64,000 nucleotides of DNA from Macrostomum hystrix. Its lineage: Eukaryota > Platyhelminthes > Macrostomidae. Below the pieces are notes generated by a model. It was not told the DNA's origin, ran no database searches, and saw nothing but the letters and a program-made list of their open reading frames with translations. The stretch lies in contig CATNEN010000003.1 of NCBI GenBank assembly GCA_950097015.1, forward strand, positions 5,813,501-5,877,500. The letters are read 5' to 3'. The translations under genes were made by a program, and so were the position numbers. This document shows, piece by piece, positions 56,810 to 64,000 of the stretch (position 1 is its first letter; the number at the start of each line of letters is the position of its first letter).

Positions 56810-58238
56810 ATGCAGAACTACAAAGCAATTTTAGAGAAAGAAATTTCTGGTCTCTCATCGGACGAACTTCAATTCGTGACCACGCTTAGTGATGGACGGC
56901 GCGAGGAAGAAGCTGTATATCAGTCCACGGGACTGCCAGTACTTGAGACGGAAATGATTGAGAGTTTTCTGGCTGAAGTGTCCACATGTAAGGCTTTGAC
57001 TGACGAAGACCTGAATGAAATTGCCAAGGTGGAGGACTTAGGCAAAGTCTGGTCTACTGAGAAGGCAACATCTACGTACGCCGCTCGTTTCCGAAAATTT
57101 CTCGACGATCGAGGACTGCCATCGCAACTTGAGACAATACCGACCAATACATACCAATACATACCAATACCAATACATCGCAACTTGTGATATTTATGTC
57201 ACTATCTGCGCCTGTATTTTTCGGTTTTTAAAAAGGATGATGGAACGGCGTACAGTTGCAGTTCGCTGGTATGCATGCGCGCAGGAATCTACCGGTATTT
57301 GAAGAATTTACGAGGTTTGGATATCATCGGCATTGTTGAATTTAGCGCTTTTGAGAAGACTTTCAAAGCTGCTCTTACGTACTCACTGAAGAAACCTGTT
57401 TCGATGATGGATGGTAACAGTGCATGGGTATCGAGCATTGGAGCCTGAAGATTTGGCGTTGTTGCATGCGTACTTTGACCGGAGCTCGCCACAGAAACTG
57501 CAACAGGAAGTCTTCTTTGTCCTGAGCTCGCACTTTGCCTTTCGTGGACGTGAATGGATTCGAGCACTTGAGAAAAAAGATGTCATTCTACGGGAATCCA
57601 CCGGAGGTATGACGTGCGTTGACTTGCAAAAAGAAAAGAAAGAAAAGTGTGTGTCCGCTGATGTCCCTCGGTCCAATCGGGAGCGAGACAAATCCTGTGG
57701 ATTTTTCCTGTGCAAGACAAATCTGTGTGCCCAGTTGAAGGGATCAAAATGTATCTTTCGAAGCTTCCATCTGAGAACGGCTCTGTTTCCCAGGCCTGCC
57801 GTCAAGTGGCAGAATAGAGCATGGTATTGCCCAAAGGATGTATTGGGCAAGAACACATTGGCCAGTATGATGAAGACGATCTCGAAAGCGGCCAGGCTCC
57901 CGCGGGACTACACCAGCCATTCGATCCGCGCAACTGCAACCATAACAAACCTGTCCTCTGCTGGATTCAGTGCCGAAGCGATTCAAACCGTCTCTGGGCA
58001 CAAAAAGGTGGATAGTGTTGTCCGTTATGCAACGGTGGCCCAGAAGCGCGCGTTGTCTTCGGCTATCACAGATAGTCTACATGCCTCTACGTCGAGCGTG
58101 GTCAGTCATCAAGCACGAGCACTCTGCGAAAAGTCATCCAGCGTTCCAACTGCCGTCACAACTATTGGCCAGCCTGATAAATCCGGCCCGACGATCGTCT
58201 TGGAGAAGAACGGGGCTAAATGTTACGTTTATATGTGA
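56810..58238 (+). pseudogene. Crypton-like tyrosine recombinase, broken
   Basis: Three pieces follow one another. 56810-57124 gives an N-terminal helical region ending KFLDDRGLPSQ. 57236-57445 gives the core-binding part (DDGTAYS, then AGIYRYLKNLRG). 57411-58238 gives the catalytic domain. Visible catalytic residues are a first Arg in HFAFRGREW, H-x-x-R in TSHSIRATA, a His in SGHKKVD and the presumed nucleophile Tyr in VVRYATV. The catalytic set is therefore intact, but the gene is broken. A taccaatacataccaa microsatellite with a stop replaces the link between pieces 1 and 2. A frameshift (+1 relative) separates pieces 2 and 3 near 57410-57445. The set fits the Crypton/DUF3504 group of animal genomes. 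One break could hide an intron, but I see no convincing splice pair. Confidence 0.75.
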
Positions 58239-58239
58239 G

Positions 58240-59007
58240 TGCAAAAACGTCGCTTTGCGAAATTAGACTTTGGCTCTGGACTCTAAACTGCTTTGTTTGA
58301 TGTTTTGTTTATTTTGTTGAAATTCGTTGAAATACACAAAAATAATCCATTATCGGCGCAACTTTTCGGGCCAAAATGACATCGTCTATGGCAATAATCG
58401 AATATCAGCCCGCCCGATAGCCACGTAGTCATGGTACAATAATGCTATAAAATTCACTACGCCATAAAAAACATAGACTACAAGGTATGCTTTCGGGACA
58501 GTTGGTAAAAAAGGAATGAGTAGCTGTGCAAGTAGCTCGAACAAAAGTTATCACCTGTAATTTCTTTGTATTTTTTCTTAAAGTCCTGTTTGCTACAAAA
58601 TGTTGTTACTTATCGTTGTAAATTTAATGTGTGACTGTAGTGAAATTCAGAGTTGCAATGAATTGCTATATACACGCTACTTACAGTAGTACGCATTTTT
58701 CAAAACGTTGAAATATAAACAGTGATTATCCTGAAAAATTGATTAATGACAAACGCTCTAAAAATAGGCTAGAAAGAAGGCATGACAGTTTTTTAAAAAA
58801 AGCACCAAAAAAATTATTGAGACAATGCAAAGTGAAACCTAATTACTTAGGAATCACGTCTAAATTGGAAAATGACGTATAATGACGTCTTAAAAACGCA
58901 CAGTATAGCTACACGTTCAAATAATGGGCATTAAAATCAAGCCAATTCGATATGTACACTACTAAAATGAATGCAAATAATCCAGACCAACCATCAGAAC
59001 TCGGACC
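58240..59007. other. 3' flank of the BCL-2-like gene, no gene seen
   Basis: AT-rich sequence between the Crypton remnant and the BCL-2-like gene. No termini of the Crypton element were recognised. Confidence 0.45.
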
Positions 59008-61603
59008 TCAATTGCCATTGGTGAAGCGAGCCACAGCTGCATAGCAACCAATCAGAAGCAGTCCAGCTAGCAGACTGGGGCCTAGAAAGTAATTAGCTGC
59101 TGACGATTCGGCAACTCCTATAAACTGGTCCTGCGAGGAGTGTCAGTTTTAACGGGAATTATTGTTCCCCCAAGACACCCAATCCTGTCCACATTATCCT
59201 GTTCCCTCGAGACACCCCATACTGTCCAGCGTATCTTGTTCCCCTAAGACACCCCATTGTACACCATGCCCATATTCTGTTCTCTCGAGACACCCCATAC
59301 TGTCCACCGTATTCTGTTCCCTCAAGACACCCCATCCTGTCCACCGTATTCTGTTCCCTCAAGACACCCCATCCTGTCCACCGTATTCTGTTCCCTCAAG
59401 ACGTCCCATCCTGTCCACCGTATTCTGTTCCCTCAAGACACCCCATCCTGTCCACCGTATTCTGTTCCCTCAAGACGTCCCATCCTGTCCACCGTATTCT
59501 GTTCCCTCAAGACACCCCATCCTGTCCACCGTATTCTGTTCCCTCAAGACGTCCCATCCTGTCCACCGTATTCTGTTCCCTCGAGACACCCCATACTGTC
59601 CACCGTATTCTGTTCCCTCAAGACGTCCCATCCTGTCCACCGTATTCTGTTCCCTCGAGACACCCCATACTGTCCACCGTATTCTGTTCCCTCAAGACAC
59701 CCCATACTGTCCACCGTATCCTGTTCCCTCAAGACACCCCACACTGTCCACCGTATCTTGTTCCCTCATGACACTCTATACTGTCCACCGTATCTTGTTC
59801 CCTCAAGACACCCCATCCTGTCCACCGTATTCTGTTCCCTCATGACAACCCATACTGTCCAGCGTATTCTGTTCCCTCAAGACACCCCATACTGTCCACC
59901 GTATCCTGTTCCCTCAAGACACCCCATACTGTCCACCGTATCTTGTTCCCTCAAGACACCCCATACTGTCCACCGTATCCTGTTCCCTCAAGACACCCCA
60001 TACTGTCCACCGTATCTTGTTCCCTCATGACACCCCATCCTGTCCATCGTATTCTGTTCCCGCAAGAAACTCCGTACTGTCCACCGTATTCTGTTCCCTC
60101 GAGACACCCCATCCTGTCCACCGTATTCTGTTCCCTCAAGACAACCCATACTGTCCACCGTATCTTGTTCCCTCGAGACACCCCATCCTGTCCATCGTAT
60201 TCTGTTCCCGCAAGAAACTCCGTACGGTCTCCTCAAGACATTCCATTCAGTCCCAAAAGACACCCCATCCCTGCAGCCATGCTTACCCAGCCTCGCACAA
60301 CCACAATTGGAGCAATGTGACAGCAGCACAGCTGGCAGCACCAATTAACAATGATTGCCAGTGCCAGGCAATTGCACTGAACCACTGCTCGAATGCTGAG
60401 CTCGGCGCATAGCACCATCAGCAAGGCAACTCGGTGATGAGTTGAGTCTGAGCTGGCCAACAGGCTGTTTAGGCACTGGCCAAAGTCATTCAGACTGAGA
60501 GTTGGCGGTAGCAGCAGCTGAAAATTTGAGAAAAATGTGCTTCTCAGTTCACCCTCAGACATTTATCGATATGAGTTCATTGTCAGACTTGAACTCACAG
60601 CTCCAGCTCTTTCGATAGCAATTTCACCAGCTCTGGTGCAGCAGAACTGGTTGGCAAGGGAGGCTAATTTTCTAGCAATCGCTTGGTTGTCAAGACGGCC
60701 GCTAGCCCGGCAACTACTACCAGAATGACTCGTTTGAGTCTGGTCTCTGTAAGCGGTAAGTATAATTTTAAATAACTTAACTGACCGTTGAGGTATTCTG
60801 GACACTGGACAAATAAATCATAAATTTCTCAATCTTCAACACAAAATATAACGTAAACCATAAAAAACCATCAACTTACGACCACTACGAGTAGAGTGGC
60901 AGCTATTTCTTGGAAACAGTTAAGGCTGTATTCGCCGAAAAATGCACTACGGAAATCTACTTTTGATATCAAATCAAAAGCTTTTCGTTTGATGCAACTT
61001 ACCTGTTACCTAACACACATGCTGCTTAAACGAATCTTACTGAATGGAGAAAACAAAAAGCTTGTTTTTGAGTATTTTTGTTGCTTCAGGAGCTTAATGT
61101 ACTTTTATGCCTTCTTAGCTTAGCTAAAATGATTATAAGAAACGCAGTTTCCCGTCCTTGTACTCTTAGCGATCCTTGCTATTAACTTACGCAGCTAAGT
61201 ATTCGCACTCCCACGCCACAAAGTTGCCAGTGCTGACGTACTGTTCCGCCTGCTGCAGCATCTCTGCAGCTCGGGTGCGCATTTTCGGATCCAAGCGTTG
61301 GTTGAGCAAGAAACTTAGGCAGAGCTTTGCGATCTTCGCTGCACTATTCTCCTCCGAGTGAGCAAAGCAGACGGTCTGTGACATCGGCATCGATTCTTGT
61401 TGCTTCTGGTCTGGAATGTACAGCTTATTCAGATTGAATCCCGCACAAATGTCCTTGATAGAGGAGCCGGCGTTGCTGTTTGAGATTCGCGATCTTCTTC
61501 TTTGCAACAATGGGCTGTTAGACAGGCCTAAGCAACAGCTCAGTTGCTTGGCCCTGTTAAGGATCAGACTAAACTTATTGCTGCTTTTGTTCTCGAAAGC
61601 CAT
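59008..61603 (-). CDS. BCL-2 family protein with C-terminal membrane anchor (4 exons, 304 aa)
   Basis: Exons in reading order: 61603-61191, 60746-60599, 60517-60287, 59130-59008, joined in frame with GTAAGT, GTGAGT and GTAAGC donors. BCL-2 proteins control mitochondrial outer-membrane permeability. A BH4/helix-1-like stretch is KIAKLCLSFLLNQRLD in exon 1. A BH3-like segment is at 160-172 (AIARKLASLANQF), with Asn in place of the usual Asp. BH1 is around 213-229 (HHRVALLMVLCAEL), lacking the usual NWGR Gly. BH2 is VVVRGW-DQF at 258-267. The last intron falls exactly between W264 and D265, the position of the conserved intron in the BH2 region of animal BCL-2 genes. The tail (about 279-299) is a hydrophobic anchor followed by RFTNGN. 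The long N-terminal region (about 100 residues before helix 1) is unusual. Pro- or anti-survival role cannot be told. Confidence 0.78.
59160..60240. repeat. 37-bp minisatellite in the last intron of the BCL-2-like gene
   Basis: About 28 head-to-tail units of ctgttccctcaagacacccc plus atactgtccaccgtatt, with cat/cct and aag/gag variants. The length of 37 bp shifts the frame at every unit, so the long ORFs seen in it are artefacts. It fills nearly the whole intron between the two halves of BH2. Confidence 0.95.
60747..61190 (-). other. Intron 1 of the BCL-2-like gene
   Basis: AT-rich intron of 444 bp between the phase-2 donor at 61190 and the acceptor at 60747. Short ORFs on the plus strand are not supported. 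Confidence 0.6.
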
Positions 61604-62858
61604 TTTTAAATGGTGCTCTGCAAAATCCAGAGCACGTGATCAACTAATTTAGAAGTGAAGCCAGCCAGAAAAACTGTTCTGCCTGTGCCTGTTGCTTTTG
61701 TTATCTTTTTACTAATGAGTGCTGTTGTTCGCTCGATAACCCCTAGACTATCATAGTTATATATATGCCTTAGTTTAGCTGTCTGACCAATGAGTGGAGT
61801 TGGCTGGGGTGGGTGTCAGTGTTTGCCGCCCTGAAAGCTATTTTTAGACTTTCCACATGCGCGGAAAACTCTAGCCCACTTTGACTTCAATCTTAAAAAT
61901 AGCAAATCGATCTTTTTTAAATGATAACGCCCTAGCTATTGATGTATCAAAGGTAATCATTTCCTATCTTATAGAGAAATGCTTCCCTACCGAATTACAT
62001 AAGTCCGTTACTGTCTGTAAATAGCTAGACAACTAAATTGTCCTATCGCATTGAATAATTTCTTTCAGAGGCAAATATTTGGGTAAACTGGTTCGTCAGG
62101 ACTCTGTTTTAGCTACTCAGCTGTTGATTAAAAGAGTTAAATAAATGAAAAAGCTGTTTAGCTAGCAGTGCGCAACCTTTAATTCGGAAGCTTTCGATAT
62201 TATTTTCCCGGAAAAAGACAATTTTCCCTAAAGATATCATTAGATATATTTTATCCTTTACCTTGATTCTTTCAAATCCTATATAATATATTCTAATAAA
62301 CAAATATTAAAACAGAAATTATTCGCGTCTTATTTCCAATTCGTACATTGGGGTTGCCAATCTGCAAAGTGTATTTATTTGTGGGGTTGTGGGACAGCCA
62401 GTCAGCTTCATCGAGTTGAGTGAAGGCTCGCTCAATTTATAAGCCACAGCTGCCCGCCTGTTCTGCGTGTGGCAACACGCGGCGGGCAGACAAAAACGAT
62501 CCCTCAACTTCGTCCCTCCCCTGTCAACCCAAGCCAACCCCACCCATAGAATTCTAGTTTATATGGAAGTGAAGAATTCCCTTCCGTATAATCTAGAACT
62601 CTGTGCCCCACCCCAGGTTCGGAGGCCCGAGATGTTTGTCAGCCAGGAGCAGACAGTCAAAACAAAAAGCATCTAGGGCATCAAGGGCATCTTTGTGTTT
62701 CTAGGACTGCCACTGAACTCTTAGACTGCAAAGTTCTCCAACTAGGCATTGCAATACTGGGTTGCCGGCAGTATGAATTCCCGGGGTTTTATGACATCTC
62801 CGGGCATTAGTCCCGGCTTTCTCTTTGCAAACTGGACATAAGTCATGTCGAGAAATGG
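61604..62858. other. 5' flank of the BCL-2-like gene and intergenic DNA
   Basis: No gene seen. An unassigned GC-richer patch lies at 62380-62540. A fragment at 62750-62830 has palindromic wording (cccggggttttatgacatct, ccgggcattagtcccggc) and could be a repeat tail. Confidence 0.4.
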
Positions 62859-62860
62859 GA

Positions 62861-63215
62861 TGGGGTGGCTGGCAGAGCGGTTAATGCATTGGACTCTCGC
62901 ACCAAGGTCCCTGAGCTCGAGGCCATATTTATTTTATTTTGAGAAGAAAAGACTTCGCGTGCAATTTACGCCCTTGAGGGCCAACCTCCAAGGCACAGTG
63001 AGAGTGTACACTGTACACTGCCGTGCGATGAGAAAGTCAGGGCAGATGTACACACCTGTGTGAGAGTGCCTGCGTACAGTATATGTGTGCGTGTGCGCTC
63101 AGGTCAGGAGTCAGTGAAATTGACAGAATTGGCTCTTCGCTGCCTGCGGGTCTAGTGTGACCAAATGATGCGCCATTGCCCGCAGCCCTCCTGCAAAATG
63201 TAATTATTAATATAA
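62861..63215 (+). mobile_element. SINE family 1
   Basis: tRNA-like head (ggcagagcggttaatgcatt) with a deletion across the B box region, then the usual body and the 3' end cagccctcctgcaaaatgta followed by A/T repeats. Confidence 0.85.
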
Positions 63216-63269
63216 AATCAAGATATTCGTTGTACAAACGTATGAAACGTTACGAAAATCTCATACGCA

Positions 63270-63468
63270 CTCATACAGGTGTGTGCATGGGCCTCGAATT
63301 TCTCATCGTCAGGCAGTGTACTCTCTCACAGTGTTCTGGGTGTTGGCCCTCAAGGGCGTAAATTGCATGACTAAACCCAATGCAAGGCCCAATAAATGTG
63401 GCCTCGCCGTGGACCAGGGCTCATGGAACTTTCGCGCGAGACCCGGATGCGTTACCGCTATGCTAAGC
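63270..63468 (-). mobile_element. SINE family 1, 3'-truncated minus-strand copy
   Basis: The plus strand runs from atacaggtgtgtgcatgggc to the head (gatgcgttaccgctatgcta). The terminal part is missing. It faces the copy at 62861-63215. Confidence 0.75.
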
Positions 63469-63469
63469 A

Positions 63470-64000
63470 CCACATTCTCTCACCTGAGTAGTTACCTGTT
63501 ACTGTGGATTGACTTATCTCACTGCTGATCCACAAATGACTCAAAATATGATTAACATCGAATGGGAAGTGTAAAAAACAATTGATTCAGGACTAAAACT
63601 TGAAGTAACTGCCGAGTTCCAAGTATTTTTAAGGCTAAATCACTAGCCCAAGCCATGCATCTGAAATTCGGTGTGCGTGTCCAAAGTCACTCATCCAGTG
63701 TAGTTGGCACTGGGCCAAACAGGGCGGCCGGTTTCACTTGTTATTCAATGATACTAGATGACTTATCTCTGAATTAAGCAGATAATGCAAGAAACTGTAA
63801 AACTAATTTAGAATTAAACTGAAGGCAAATGGTACAAAAAAGTTTTAAGCAGTTTAAGAACTGATAGACAAGATGAAAGTTAGGATTTTAGCTAGGATAT
63901 TAGGATGAGGAAAAACCTATAAGAGAGCTAACACTTTTCGAGAGGTAACTCGTGCATACATAACTGATAGATAGGTACATAACTGTTAGATAGGTACATA
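63470..64000. other. End of window, no gene seen
   Basis: AT-rich, with a short imperfect repeat of gatagataggtacataactg at the last bases. Confidence 0.5.

Noticed and set aside
59160-60240. CRISPR-like array of 37-bp repeats
   Set aside because: Units are directly adjacent with no unique spacers, and the genome is eukaryotic.
59162-60412. ORFs of 227 and 257 codons in the 37-bp repeat
   Set aside because: The unit is not a multiple of three, and the array lies inside an intron of the BCL-2-like gene on the other strand.
62467-62676. 69-codon ORF as a gene
   Set aside because: No resemblance to a known family, no splice context, and its length is expected by chance in a GC-richer patch.
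17231-63468. Functional tRNA genes at the gagcggttaacgcg / gttcgattccg sites
   Set aside because: Acceptor-stem pairing and anticodon arm are not convincing, and every copy continues into the same SINE body.

Overview
The window is a piece of an animal (metazoan) nuclear genome. Genes are split by GT-AG introns, the coding content is metazoan (ionotropic glutamate receptors, a BCL-2-type protein, a PWWP protein, a Rab exon), and the spaces between are filled with tRNA-derived SINEs, hAT-like and TA-flanked MITEs, a non-LTR retrotransposon 3' end, THAP/P-element-like and Crypton-like remnants, and several minisatellites. I cannot name the species. The receptor sequences are not close to the vertebrate AMPA, kainate or NMDA classes, so an invertebrate is likely.

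Layout. 1-3894 (+) is the 3' part of a gene joining a tyrosine-recombinase-like region, two kinds of alanine-rich repeat and a C-terminal PWWP domain. About 4570-12360 is an 8-kb satellite array with a 23-bp unit and larger interspersed blocks. 13600-56149 holds six complete ionotropic glutamate receptor genes, called here A (+, 13600-18534), B (-, 26027-22017), C (-, 32194-28586), D (+, 35234-39399), E (+, 45987-49922) and F (+, 52013-56149). Between them lie SINEs, MITEs, an orphan Rab34/36-like exon and a THAP/P-element-like pseudogene. 56810-58238 is a broken Crypton-like recombinase. 59008-61603 (-) is a four-exon BCL-2 family gene with a 37-bp minisatellite in its last intron. The rest is SINE-rich noncoding DNA.

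The main result is the receptor array. I reconstructed the exons by hand. All six genes have 12 exons, with exons 2-11 of identical length and identical intron phases, giving proteins of 833-838 residues. The half encoding the amino-terminal domain (most of exon 1 to near the end of exon 6, about 1.6 kb including its introns) is almost identical in all six. The half encoding the ligand-binding core, channel and tail has diverged strongly. Similarity switches abruptly at two points, one just after the signal peptide and the other at the junction of the amino-terminal domain and ligand-binding segment S1. Exon 3 with its flanking introns is a further mosaic patch. This is the signature of gene conversion confined to one domain.

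Inferred consequence: the subunits share an assembly domain but vary in sensor and pore, a layout suited to mixed heteromers with different ligand preferences. In support, the acidic residue that normally grips the ligand amino group is kept only in B, the channel-gate motif differs between paralogs, and C has a lysine next to the Q/R site.
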